The translations under genes and the position numbers were made by a program. The notes below the pieces were generated by a model, which saw only the letters and a program-made list of their open reading frames with translations, was not told the origin of the DNA and made no database searches. From Thermoleptolyngbya sp046719575 (GTDB lineage Bacteria > Cyanobacteriota > Cyanobacteriia > Elainellales > Elainellaceae), in contig JBDNCP010000001.1 of the NCBI GenBank assembly GCA_046719575.1, positions 1 to 64,000 of the forward strand: a stretch of 64,000 nt of DNA, in the 5' to 3' direction. The stretch's first letter is position 1. Every line of letters begins with the position of its first letter. Shown here one piece after another: positions 25,001 to 33,160 of the stretch.

Positions 25001-26185
25001 CAGGTCAAACACCCACATGGGCAGGGGATTGCGTTCAAACAGCAGTCGATAGCGCTGTTCCGAGTCTTGCAGCGATCGCTCGGTTTCTTGGCGGTTGAGC
25101 AGGGCGGCGATCGCCCCCGACAGGCTTTGCAGCCATTCCAATAGCGATGGCGACACCTCCTGTCGCTGGGGATGGCCGAGGCTGAGCGTGCCGAGGGTGC
25201 GTCCGTCTACGGTCAGCGGCAGGCATACAAACGTGGCAATCTCTAGGGCCCGCAGCAGAGACGTGCGATCCCCAGAGGGAACGTGCGCTGCACCGCTTGC
25301 GCGAACGCCTTGCGAATCGCCAGCGTCAGGCTCTCCCGGTTCACAGTGTTGGACTATGGCCTGTCCCGTTTGCACGACCACACCCGACAGCGTTTCCATC
25401 ACTGGAAATTCCATCGTTGGTGCGCCAGTGCAGGCCACACCACGTTCGCGAGTCCATTCGTTAACCGATTCCTCGCCCCATTCACTAGCTGGGTCGCCGG
25501 CCGGACACTCCGCCCCACATAGCCCCTCAAACACCATCACCTGGCGGGTTGCGTCATATCGCTCGATCGCCACAATGGGAAAACCCGTCGCCTGTCGCAC
25601 TTCTTCGACAATGCTGCGAAACACATCTGGGTCAGATTGAGCATTCAGGCTGAGGGTGAGGATGCGATTGAGGGTGCGCTGTTCCTGGTGATAGCGCTCT
25701 AACTCTAGCTCTATCTGTTTGCGGTGAGTCACGTCGCGCCCTACCGCCTGGAGTTCGGCCAGGTTCCCGCTTGGGCTAAAAAAGCCCTGGACGATCCACT
25801 CATACCAGGTCATTTCGCCCGTTGTACTCCAGACCCAATGCTCGTGGATTTGCACCGGGCTGTCTGGGGTCAGGGTTTGAAGTTCGGCAATCTGCTGGGT
25901 AACACGGTTCTGCTCTTCGGGATGAACCAGATTAACTAGGGGTTGCCCCAACAGTTCATCTGCGGATTTGCCAAAGCGCTCGCAGTAAGCGGTATTGACA
26001 AAGGTCAGCAGTCCGTCGGGCGAAAAGCGACAAACTAGCTCAGTTTGGCTGTTTAAAACATCTTCATAACAGCGATTCGCGGAGCGTTCGCGCAAGTGGT
26101 GCGGCACATGTTCCCCGCAGGAATCGCTCGCCGCTTGATCTGCACGGCTGCGAAAGGGATGGTTTGCACTGGGATCGGGGTTCAT
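22004..26185 (-). CDS. Multi-PAS/GAF sensor histidine kinase (orphan)
   Basis: A 1393-residue soluble sensor kinase without membrane segments. Order, with approximate residues: PAS 40-155, GAF 185-365, PAS 375-490, PAS 495-615, PAS 625-745, GAF 765-920, GAF 950-1110, HisKA with phospho-accepting H1144 in TISHELRTP, and HATPase with N-box LLNNACKY (about 1266-1273), the G1 box TNTGVEIPPEE (about 1318-1328) and G2 GTGLGLALVKK (from about 1351). The second GAF contains DPQTHAQVEEVLLRQYGDRPSL, the style of cyanobacterial GAF domains, but no bilin-type Cys-His is obvious. No response regulator lies nearby, so its partner and signal are unknown. TGG-rich PAS loops suggest general redox or small-ligand sensing. 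Confidence 0.9.
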   Translation of the reverse strand: MNPDPSANHPFRSRADQAASDSCGEHVPHHLRERSANRCYEDVLNSQTELVCRFSPDGLLTFVNTAYCERFGKSADELLGQPLVNLVHPEEQNRVTQQIAELQTLTPDSPVQIHEHWVWSTTGEMTWYEWIVQGFFSPSGNLAELQAVGRDVTHRKQIELELERYHQEQRTLNRILTLSLNAQSDPDVFRSIVEEVRQATGFPIVAIERYDATRQVMVFEGLCGAECPAGDPASEWGEESVNEWTRERGVACTGAPTMEFPVMETLSGVVVQTGQAIVQHCEPGEPDAGDSQGVRASGAAHVPSGDRTSLLRALEIATFVCLPLTVDGRTLGTLSLGHPQRQEVSPSLLEWLQSLSGAIAALLNRQETERSLQDSEQRYRLLFERNPLPMWVFDLETLAFLMVNDAAVQKYGYSREEFLRMTLSEIRPPEEIPRLLAMMTAVHQGMEDSGIWLHSKKDGSLIQVEITSHLLTYQGRRAELVIAKDVTEQLHTEAALRESQRKYETLFQTLPVGIAMTDERGRVVEVNPVLEDMLGISAAEQTGYCCDRPLQPILRPDSTPMPPDEFASVRALVEQRPIHNVEKGIVCADGSVQWVNVCAAPIPLENYGVAIAYIDITQRKQAELALQDSETRWQTIVQSTNDGVFDADLITGKTFHSERWKTMLGHQPNEPSEAYEAWEQRIHPADEERVMSVYQDYLRGALPQFRVEYRLRCKDGSYRWVLDRAQLFRDDYGNPVRMIGTMTDIHHLKDAEEAQRLQTERERVLSRVTQHIHQSLDLNEILNSAVTDVRQLFQCDRALIYRFHQVDMQPAKAIVESSLPGWGIVLDDPQTHAQVEEVLLRQYGDRPSLEVQLTRIDNIQTADLLPEFRALLASVGVQSSLTVTINCDGGLWGLMCVHQCQSLREWQTWEMDLLVQLSNQMAIAVQQSELYSQVQRVNAALETKVAERTGELRQSLDFEALLKRITDQVRDSLDERKILQTAVQELGQALDVFCCDTALYDADNQVSIIYCDYTREVESQEGTQIVMADYPDLYRQLLQGIHQQFCYDKGQTARNVTLTRAIAEQCAILSCPIRDDQGVLGDMSLLRPANEYFNEPEVRLVQQVANQCAIALRQSRLYQAAQAQVTGLARLNQLKDDFLCTISHELRTPVANVKMAAQMVETTLRAEGILDDPTHPLGRYVQILQDECQREINLINDLLDLSRLDAEVDLLHPVPIHLQSWIPHISEPFLDRIHRHQQHLSIDLPPDLPPLTTDRSHFERILTELLNNACKYTPIGERIEVQVSLRRNGVERDKSEQGSAESEGSPPQPLPPPYFHITITNTGVEIPPEECDRVFDRFYRIPSSDPWKHSGTGLGLALVKKLTELLGGSVGIRSGEGQTTVWLCLPLVRRQSL

Positions 26186-26511
26186 GCAGCCTTTAACGGG
26201 TGTCTGGCTAGGCAGACAGAGGGGGTTAGCGCCAGCGGTCTTAAACTGATTACCTTAAACCGATTTCAGTTGCTTGATTGACAATGCACCCTTTTTCTTC
26301 AGCGTAGCAAGCAAGTTACGCTCCCTAAAGAATTCTTAACAAGCCTGCGATTTGCCCGATAAGAGGAATCGATCTGCTCAGTTAATTTGCAGTGCTGCAA
26401 GCTATAAGGACAGCAAATTAGAGGCTAGAGGCAGCCAGCAGGCACACCAGCTTGTGTAACGTTATGTTAAGGAGTGAAGGGTAATCGATCTGATCTGACG
26501 GTTCTGACACT
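26186..26511. other. Divergent intergenic region: sensor kinase / Cry-DASH
   Basis: 326 bases that must hold both promoters. It is relatively AT-rich in 26270-26420. AAGGAGTGAAGGG at 26468-26480 looks like a Shine-Dalgarno sequence but lies about 30 bases before the likely GTG of the cryptochrome gene. No gene, repeat array or RNA is recognised. Confidence 0.4.
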
Positions 26512-28029
26512 GTGACCCAACGTATTCTCCTCTGGTTCCGCAATGACCTCCGGCTCCACGACCATGAACCGCTGCATCGGGCGATCGCCAGCGGTGCGGA
26601 GATCATCCCCTTATACTGTTTTGATCCGCGTCAATTTGGCAAAACTGCCTTCGGCTTTCCCAAGACGGGCGCATTTCGGGCGCAGTTTTTACTAGAGAGC
26701 ATAGCCGATTTGCGGCGATCGCTCCGCAGCCTAGGTAGCGACTTGCTCATTCGCCAGGGGCCGCCTGAACGGATAATTCCCAGCCTAGTGACAGAACTGG
26801 CATTTTCTACGGTCTTCTATCACCGCGAAGTGACTGCCGAAGAACAAGCAGTCGAAACAGCTCTGGAAACTGCGCTAAAGCCGCTGGGCATTCGAGTGCA
26901 ATCCTTTTGGGGACACACGCTCTATCATCCCGACGATTTGCCGTTTGATCTGTCGCAGCTTCCGGAACTGTTCACCGCCTTTCGCAAGCAGGTCGAGCGC
27001 GACTCATCGGTGAACCCGCCGCTGCCCGCGCCCCAATCGCTATCGCCACTGCCCGCTAATGCGCCAGAGCCGGGTGAAATTCCCACCCTGACAGATTTGG
27101 GGCTAAGCCCGCCTCCCGTCGATGCGCGGGGGGTGCTGCGGTTTCAGGGTGGCGAAACGGCGGGACTGGCGCGACTCAAGGATTATTTTTGGGCGGGCGA
27201 TCGCCTGCGAGTCTACAAAGACACGCGCAACGGCATGTTGGGCGCAGACTATTCCTCCAAGTTTTCGCCGTGGCTGGCGCTGGGCTGCCTGTCGCCGCGT
27301 CTCATCCACGCCGAAGTCGGTCGCTATGAGTCAGAGCGCATCAAAAACGACTCTACCTACTGGCTCATTTTTGAACTGCTCTGGCGCGACTACTTTCGCT
27401 TTATCTGTGCCAAGCACGGCCGAAAAGTATTCTATCCCTCCGGACTCCAGGGCATTCCAATCCCTTGGCAGCAAGACTGGCAGCGCTTTGACCTGTGGCG
27501 CGAGGGGCAGACGGGCTTCCCATTGGTGGATGCCAACATGCGAGAACTGGCCGCCACCGGGTTCATGTCCAATCGCGGACGGCAAAACGTCGCCAGCTTC
27601 CTCACGAAAAATCTCGGCATCGACTGGCGCATGGGCGCAGAGTGGTTTGAGTCGCTGCTGCTCGACTACGACGTATGCAGCAACTACGGCAACTGGAACT
27701 ACACAGCGGGCGTAGGCAACGACGCACGCGGCTTCCGCTTTTTCAACATCCTTAAGCAATCCAAAGACTATGACCCCCAGGGCGACTATGTAAAGCACTG
27801 GCTGCCAGAACTGGCCAACCTGCCCGCCGCCAAAGTGCATGAACCCTGGAAACTCTTGCCCGTAGAGCAGCAGCGCTTTGGTCTGCGGCTGGGCATAGAT
27901 TACCCCAATCCGGTGGTGGACTTGTTTAAATCGGCAGAGGCAAATGAAAAAATCTACAATGCCGCCACCCAGGGCTGGAGTGCCTCCCCTAAGCCCAAAG
28001 CCTTGCAGCGGGGCAAGCGGCAACGTTAG
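26512..28029 (+). CDS. DASH-type cryptochrome (photolyase family)
   Basis: A 505-residue flavoprotein of the photolyase/cryptochrome family. The N-terminal antenna-binding Rossmann domain starts RILLWFRNDLRLHDHEPLHR. The C-terminal FAD domain has the DASH hallmark ELLWRDYFRFICAKHG (about 287-302), with GFMSNRGRQNVASFL and DYDVCSNYGNWNYTAG around the flavin. The last 25 residues are basic (PKPKALQRGKRQR), suited to nucleic-acid contact. Cry-DASH proteins repair pyrimidine dimers in single-stranded DNA and may signal light. The start is probably the GTG at 26512, though no good ribosome-binding site is adjacent. It stands alone, divergent from the sensor kinase. Confidence 0.93.
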   Translation: MTQRILLWFRNDLRLHDHEPLHRAIASGAEIIPLYCFDPRQFGKTAFGFPKTGAFRAQFLLESIADLRRSLRSLGSDLLIRQGPPERIIPSLVTELAFSTVFYHREVTAEEQAVETALETALKPLGIRVQSFWGHTLYHPDDLPFDLSQLPELFTAFRKQVERDSSVNPPLPAPQSLSPLPANAPEPGEIPTLTDLGLSPPPVDARGVLRFQGGETAGLARLKDYFWAGDRLRVYKDTRNGMLGADYSSKFSPWLALGCLSPRLIHAEVGRYESERIKNDSTYWLIFELLWRDYFRFICAKHGRKVFYPSGLQGIPIPWQQDWQRFDLWREGQTGFPLVDANMRELAATGFMSNRGRQNVASFLTKNLGIDWRMGAEWFESLLLDYDVCSNYGNWNYTAGVGNDARGFRFFNILKQSKDYDPQGDYVKHWLPELANLPAAKVHEPWKLLPVEQQRFGLRLGIDYPNPVVDLFKSAEANEKIYNAATQGWSASPKPKALQRGKRQR

Positions 28030-28043
28030 CAAGCCCCAGTTTA

Positions 28044-28098
28044 GACTTGCGATTTTGGATTGGCGATTTTTTGGATTTGCGATTTTGTTTGGATTGCC
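28044..28098. repeat. GATTTGCGATTTTG-type repeat after Cry-DASH
   Basis: Four degenerate copies of TTGCGATTTTGGAT or TGGCGATTTTTTGGAT immediately downstream of the cryptochrome stop, same family as 16045-16086. The rest of the 375-base gap to mscL holds GGTTGATTGTTTG twice (about 28347-28376) and no gene; the mscL promoter should lie here. Confidence 0.55.
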
Positions 28099-28404
28099 TG
28101 TCTGGCGTTTGTTGGACTTTCGGCTATTTCGTTTGCAAATCCGCTCAGAAGGATGAATCTTAGAAATTGCCAGAAAAGACGATTCCGAAAGCATCCTAAT
28201 GCCCTTGCAATCTGAAGAGACTCGCACTAACTTATGGGCAGTTAGGGCATGGGTAGAACAGGTTCTCAGAGCCGTGGTTTGACTGATAGAAATCTCTCTA
28301 GACGGATAGTTTGATCTGGCGGTGAGTTTCTAGCGGTGAGTTTTTGGGTTGATTGTTTGTAGGTTGATTGTTTGATTGATCGTGTTTAGGAGTGAACAGA
28401 AATC

Positions 28405-28812
28405 ATGGCTCGAAGAAACGGTGCGGTAGGCGGGTTTCTCCGCGATTTTCGAGAATTTGCTCTGAGGGGAAATGTAATTGACCTGGCAGTGGGGGTGATT
28501 ATTGGCGCAGCTTTTGGCTCGATTGTGCAATCGCTGGTGGATGACATCATCATGCCGATTATTGGCTTGATCTTTGGGACAGATCCGGCAGCGGGGATTG
28601 CAGGCATGACTATCGGCGCTGTGCCAGTGGGCAATTTTTTGGCCGCCATTATCAACTTCTTGATTATTTCCTTTTCGCTGTATTTGCTGATTAAGTGGTT
28701 TGAAGCGTTTAGGCGCAGGGAGGCAGATCCCGAAGCGCCAGATTTGGCTGCGGTCAACACTCGTTTGGCAGACGCAGTGGAGCGACTCACTGAAAGGCTG
28801 GAGCGACGATAG
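28405..28812 (+). CDS. mscL: Large-conductance mechanosensitive channel
   Basis: A 135-residue MscL that opens under membrane tension to release solutes during hypo-osmotic shock. The conserved first helix and pore are seen in FREFALRGNVIDLAVGVIIG (13-32), with the second membrane helix near VGNFLAAIINFLIISFSLYLL (about 72-92). The cytoplasmic C-terminal helix is amphipathic (LADAVERLTERLERR). Length is standard. AGGAGTGA precedes the ATG. It ends one base before the convergent nagA stop, so the two transcripts overlap at their 3' ends unless terminated within the genes. Confidence 0.96.
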   Translation: MARRNGAVGGFLRDFREFALRGNVIDLAVGVIIGAAFGSIVQSLVDDIIMPIIGLIFGTDPAAGIAGMTIGAVPVGNFLAAIINFLIISFSLYLLIKWFEAFRRREADPEAPDLAAVNTRLADAVERLTERLERR

Positions 28813-28813
28813 G

Positions 28814-29983
28814 TTATGGACTGCTGGGTGGGGCGATCGCCGTCAGGGTTTGATACTCGCCGCGATCGCACACCCCGGTTATCTCCAGCGCGTCATTGAA
28901 TATGGCCAAGTTTGCCACATGTCCAGGAGCCAGATACCCCAGGTGATCGTTCATGGCGATCGCCCCTGCGGGATAGGCGGTGGCCATCCGCAGCGCCTCG
29001 TCCAGCGACAGCCCGATGGATACGCAGTTGCGAATAGCCTCAATCATCGTCAGCGCCGAGCCGCCCAGGGTTCCCTCGGCCGAGACGCACTTGCCGTCGC
29101 GATAAAACACTTCCTGCCCGCCGATGATAAAGGAGTCCATCCGTGTGCCGACGGGCGGCGTGGCATCGGTTACCAGCAGCAGCTTTTCGCCTTTCATGCG
29201 GTGGGCTAGGGCGATGGAGCGCAGATGGGTATGGTGTCCGTCGGCAATGATTCCGGCATAGATATCATCGCGGTCAAACGCAGCACCCACCAGCCCCGGA
29301 CTGCGCCCCAACCAGGGCGACATGGCGTTGAATAGGTGCGTCACCATGCCTACGCCTGCGTCAAATCCGGCGATCGCCTGCTCGTAGGTCGCATCGCTGT
29401 GCCCTGCCGACACCAAAATTCCCCCGTCTGCCAGCGTCAGAATGTCGTCTATATCGACCATTTCGGGAGCCAGCGTGAGCAGCAACACAGAACTACGGCC
29501 GGCCGCAGCGATCCGCTGAATCATGGCTGGGTCGGGGCGGCGAATATAGCGCTCGTTGTGGATGCCCTTGCGTTTTGGGTTCAGATAGGGCCCTTCTAGA
29601 TGCAGCCCCAGCACGTTGTGCGGGCGAAATTTTCGATAGTCGCGGACTAGCTCCATGGCCCGCAGCATGTCGGTATCCGACGTGGTAATTAGCGTTGGCA
29701 AATAGCTGGTAGTGCCACTGTTGAGGTTGGTCCGGTGCATGATCTCCAGCGTCTTTGCCGTGATTTCGTCGTTGAACATGACTCCTCCGCAGCCGTTCAG
29801 TTGCAAATCAACAAAGCCGGGTGAAACATGGTCACCCCGCAAGTCAATGGCTGTGAAAGAATCGGGTAAATCCCAAGACGGCAGGATGTCGAGAATGCGA
29901 TCGCCCTCAATCAGCAGTGCGTGATCCACCAGATTTTGTTGACCCGTATGCAGCACGCAATTGGTAAGGGCGTAGCGGGACAT
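28814..29983 (-). CDS. nagA: N-acetylglucosamine-6-phosphate deacetylase
   Basis: A 389-residue amidohydrolase that removes acetate from GlcNAc-6-phosphate, feeding amino sugars into glycolysis or cell-wall recycling. Visible active-site elements: HLEGPYLNPKRKG with metal ligand E130, SAGHSDATY with H195, VTHLFNAM with H216, and the catalytic Asp in LVTDATPPVGT (D273). Length and order match the family. nagB is not adjacent. It begins with ATG at 29983 and is transcribed towards mscL. Confidence 0.94.
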   Translation of the reverse strand: MSRYALTNCVLHTGQQNLVDHALLIEGDRILDILPSWDLPDSFTAIDLRGDHVSPGFVDLQLNGCGGVMFNDEITAKTLEIMHRTNLNSGTTSYLPTLITTSDTDMLRAMELVRDYRKFRPHNVLGLHLEGPYLNPKRKGIHNERYIRRPDPAMIQRIAAAGRSSVLLLTLAPEMVDIDDILTLADGGILVSAGHSDATYEQAIAGFDAGVGMVTHLFNAMSPWLGRSPGLVGAAFDRDDIYAGIIADGHHTHLRSIALAHRMKGEKLLLVTDATPPVGTRMDSFIIGGQEVFYRDGKCVSAEGTLGGSALTMIEAIRNCVSIGLSLDEALRMATAYPAGAIAMNDHLGYLAPGHVANLAIFNDALEITGVCDRGEYQTLTAIAPPSSP

Positions 29984-30318
29984 AGTTAATACTCAGTAAA
30001 CGGCGAAAAGCGTTCGTGCTGTCGTTCGTGAATCCGTGCATCATCCTGAGCCAAAACAATTTCCCTGGTGTTCTGATTTGCTGAGCAACACATTATTTTT
30101 TTTGAGTTTGTTGCTTGATCTAGACACAAAGCGGGAGGTCATAAGCCTCCATACACCCTCATCGCTTGAATCCGCAATTCTTGGCACAGGATGGAAGAGC
30201 GATCGCCCCCCCTGCAACAGCGCTTCCTCTGAATCCGGTTTTGGTCAATCAAGACAGGTTCAAGAGCCTGGCCTTAATCATAAACTCAAACGCTGCGCTC
30301 CAGATTGCTCTACCCAAC
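29984..30318. other. Intergenic region between nagA and the DUF1400 hydrolase
   Basis: 335 bases on the upstream side of nagA and downstream side of the hydrolase gene, both on the minus strand. Contains an A/T run (ATTATTTTTTTTGAG near 30090-30105) that could serve a minus-strand or plus-strand regulatory role. Reading frames here lack codon character. No RNA gene seen. Confidence 0.35.
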
Positions 30319-32244
30319 TCAGGGCCCATCGGCTTCTTCGGATTCTGCAATTTCGTGATAGGTCGATCGCTGAGCTTGCTCTGCACCTGCCCGCTCAGAT
30401 GGCACTGACACAGACGGTCTAGACAAATGGGCTGGCCCCCGTTGACCTTTGCGCCGCAGCACCCGATTCACCGATGAGGATAGATATCCCGGCAACACAA
30501 ACACCACCAGCGGCAGCCCCGCCAGCAGAACAGTGATACCCGTTCCGGCGACCTGCGTTCTCACGTATTGGCGCGGCTGGGGATGGGCGCTGGAGGTCAT
30601 CTGCTCTAGCGGCAGAGCGGCCATCTGGAGCCAGTTTGACAGCTTTTCTGAAAGCTGGGCATTGAGCCGGAGTTGCAGGGTGGATGTTGAAAACGACTGG
30701 ACGTACTCCGCTGACAAAAAGGGCTTGTAGTGTTGAGCGTCGGGTGTCAGTTGTTTGACGAAGGACAGCGAGATGCCCTTCAGCAGTTCTCGGAGTGCCT
30801 CTGTTTCGCGATCGCCCTGTTCCCGCATAAACAGGCTATGGGTAAGAGCCTGATTCAGATTTTCGGGATCGCCAACGCTGAGGTGACCGCCGCCAATGAC
30901 CGTTAGCAAAAGCTTAGAATCATTCGGAAGTTGGGTAAAGGGCAAAAGCTGCTGGCTGACCGCAGGCATCACTGCATCCGAAGTGCCTGCCACAATCAGC
31001 GTCGGGATGCGAACCTTTGCCAGACTCTCTTCATCAAACAGGCGACCCATCACCGGATTGAGCAACATGACTCGTGCCACCCGGCGATCGCGCAAATCAG
31101 GCAGTTCGTCAGGCAGATCCGCTGCCGTACACTGCAACCAGTCGGCAATCGACAGGGTGACCCGCTCCGGACTATTGCAAAACTCGCGCAGATTGGGCAA
31201 GTCTAGTCTGGCTCCGGCCAGCGCCAGTGCCGTGTAGCCGCCCAGCGAGTGGCCAATTACCACAACCTGCTGGGTATCCAGTCGTCCTTTGAGCAGGGTA
31301 GAGTGGCGATTGAGCCGATCCAATTCGCTCAGCAAGAAGCTGATGTCATGAGGGCGATCGATAAATTCATGGCTGGGCAAAAGATCGATGCTATGTCGCC
31401 CCCGCGTTCTGCCCTGGGTAATTTCTGTGAGCCAAGCTACGTTGCTGCCGGGGTGTTCTAGCGCGGCCACCACAAAGCCATAGGAGGCCAGGTGTCGGGC
31501 CAGATAGCCCAAAAATCGCCGATCGGCTCCAAAGCCGTGGGAAATGACAATCAGCGGGCCATGGGGGCGGTAGCTCCAATATAAATCGACGGGAATCGTG
31601 CGGGCCCGCTCATAGTCGCGAAAGACGAGGGATTGCTGGCGTACCCAGTGGGTGCCGGGGCGGGTGGGGTCTAGCTCAGCCTGAAATGGAGCCGCCTCGG
31701 GCACGGTCAGTTCGCGCTCCAAAATCGAGGTTAATGCCTGACTTTGCCAGTAGGCTAGATTCATCTGCGAGGTGAGCGAGGCAACTGCCGTCAGATCTAG
31801 CATGACCTCTGGGGCGGGAAATTCCTGCAAAAAACCCAGCAAGCTTAGTCCGTGGGCGTGGGTCGCAGCACGAGTCAGCGCCAGTTGGAGCATCTTGCGA
31901 TCGCCATTGGGAATGACGCGCTCCAGCGCCGTGAGCAGGCGATCGCCCGCCGAGGAACTGAGGAGATCCTTGACCAGACGATGCCCCGCCTGGGGATCGA
32001 GCGGAATGCTGCTTTGCAGCGTGCTTTGCAGAGACGGACTCAGCAGCAGTCGATAGCCCCGCAGCGACCCCTGAACCTCTCCGGTGTTGGCGTAATGCTG
32101 CAAATCAGATAGCTCGACCGAAGACTGCACCGGGCCCAGCTTGATCGAGAGTTTCTTCGCGGCAGCGGCCGGATCGGCCAGGCTAACGATCAACAGCAGC
32201 GCTCCGCTTACCCAGCCCAAGGGCGATCGCCATCGATAGGTCAT
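30319..32244 (-). CDS. Exported alpha/beta hydrolase with DUF1400 domain
   Basis: About 641 residues from the ATG at 32244, which starts MTYRWRSPLGWVSGALLLIV and gives a clean signal peptide ending around ADPAAAA. The frame is open for 62 more residues upstream without signal character, so the inner start is chosen. The DUF1400 region follows the signal (KLSIKLGPVQSSVELSDLQ). The alpha/beta-hydrolase core has HGFG for the oxyanion (residue 236) and nucleophile elbow VIGHSLGGY (Ser333), with His probably in GGGHLSVGD. A C-terminal membrane helix (GITVLLAGLPLVVFVLPGYL, about 565-585) suggests anchoring. This is a cyanobacterial family related to dienelactone hydrolase/PAF acetylhydrolase; substrate unknown. 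Confidence 0.82.
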   Translation of the reverse strand: MTYRWRSPLGWVSGALLLIVSLADPAAAAKKLSIKLGPVQSSVELSDLQHYANTGEVQGSLRGYRLLLSPSLQSTLQSSIPLDPQAGHRLVKDLLSSSAGDRLLTALERVIPNGDRKMLQLALTRAATHAHGLSLLGFLQEFPAPEVMLDLTAVASLTSQMNLAYWQSQALTSILERELTVPEAAPFQAELDPTRPGTHWVRQQSLVFRDYERARTIPVDLYWSYRPHGPLIVISHGFGADRRFLGYLARHLASYGFVVAALEHPGSNVAWLTEITQGRTRGRHSIDLLPSHEFIDRPHDISFLLSELDRLNRHSTLLKGRLDTQQVVVIGHSLGGYTALALAGARLDLPNLREFCNSPERVTLSIADWLQCTAADLPDELPDLRDRRVARVMLLNPVMGRLFDEESLAKVRIPTLIVAGTSDAVMPAVSQQLLPFTQLPNDSKLLLTVIGGGHLSVGDPENLNQALTHSLFMREQGDRETEALRELLKGISLSFVKQLTPDAQHYKPFLSAEYVQSFSTSTLQLRLNAQLSEKLSNWLQMAALPLEQMTSSAHPQPRQYVRTQVAGTGITVLLAGLPLVVFVLPGYLSSSVNRVLRRKGQRGPAHLSRPSVSVPSERAGAEQAQRSTYHEIAESEEADGP

Positions 32245-32790
32245 GGCACATCGTTTTCGGAGTGCAAGGCAGGGCGCAGAGGAGACACAGCGCAACAGAT
32301 TGGCAGGGGCAGCTTTTCTAATTTTCGCAGGCAGTTTCTCAACTCCGGGGGCGGCGTGTCGAGTGAAAAACCGTCGAGAGTTTAGGGGCAGCAAAGGCAT
32401 CGCAAACAGGTCTACAGAGCGTCTCGGCAAAGGAGCGGATCGGGCAAATCAGCGAGGCTGTTTTCTGATGGGGCTTCCTCTGGCGTGTTTCAGAAGAAGT
32501 CCGCTGTGCTAAAAGCGGGTATTGTTAACCATACCCAGATTGCCGGCACAACGGTATAAATCCAACGACATAAAATCAACAATTTAAGATTTTTGTTATC
32601 CATTAGTTTTCCCTATCTGAATAGGGAGATTAACAGTCGGTTAACAATATGTCAGAAAACAATATGTCAGAATATATCCGCCTTTCCGACCACAAGTCTG
32701 TCCTGCAAAAAGCGGTTAACCAGAAGGAATATTAAGTTATCTATCTGTAAGTTACCTATCTGTGACATTTGGTTGTAGTCGTGACATCTA

Positions 32791-32853
32791 TTTGTGACAT
32801 TTGTGACATTTGTGACATTTGTGACATTTGTGACATTTGTGACATTTGTGGCA
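32791..32853. repeat. 9-bp tandem repeat TTTGTGACA
   Basis: Six perfect head-to-tail copies (32791-32844) and a seventh with one change (TTTGTGGCA). Because the unit is a multiple of three it opens a frame encoding repeated Thr-Asn-Val on the minus strand, which is not a credible gene. A palindromic GTTAGCG element (32855-32878) abuts it. Confidence 0.9.
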
Positions 32854-32854
32854 T

Positions 32855-32878
32855 ACGTTAGCGCCAGCGTAACGCACC
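32855..32878 (+). repeat. Dispersed GTTAGCG/CGTAACGC-type intergenic palindrome, copy 2
   Basis: ACGTTAGCG, CCA, GCGTAACGCACC: the cleanest copy of the family described at 6-33, directly after the 9-bp array. Confidence 0.6.
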
Positions 32879-32911
32879 AAAGTTTTGCGGAGGGGGTCGC
32901 GGTGGTGCCTG

Positions 32912-32956
32912 ACAGTCCCCGACTTAACAGTCCCCGACTTAACAGTCCCCGACTTG
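32912..32956. repeat. 15-bp tandem repeat ACAGTCCCCGACTTA
   Basis: Three consecutive 15-base units, two identical and the third ending in G. Unit length is again a multiple of three. Confidence 0.85.
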
Positions 32957-32990
32957 GCAGTTCATCGAGGTCTCCCAGCTTATAAAACCT

Positions 32991-33106
32991 GGTGCGGAAA
33001 ATCTGGGCTGGAAAATCTGAGCTAAGAACTTGGGGCAATACTACAAACTGAATTTGCCTCGCAAAAGGTGGAAAATCTGGGCTGGAAAATCTGAAGCTAA
33101 AAACTT
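32991..33106. repeat. Duplicated 40-base GGAAAATCTGGGCT block
   Basis: Two copies, 32991-33031 and 33067-33106, each containing GGAAAATCTGGGCT followed by GGAAAATCTGA and AGCTAA-AACTT. About 35 unique bases separate them. The whole span 32431-33160 has no credible gene and is unusually dense in direct repeats. Confidence 0.8.
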
Positions 33107-33160
33107 ATCCGCCAATCTCCACCCGCAGAGGCAGGCTAAATCTCGACTCAGCCGCCCAAC

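Noticed and set aside
32667..33038. Minus-strand frame encoding repeated Thr-Asn-Val
   Set aside because: Open only because of 9- and 15-bp tandem repeats; no ribosome-binding site, no domain, biased composition.
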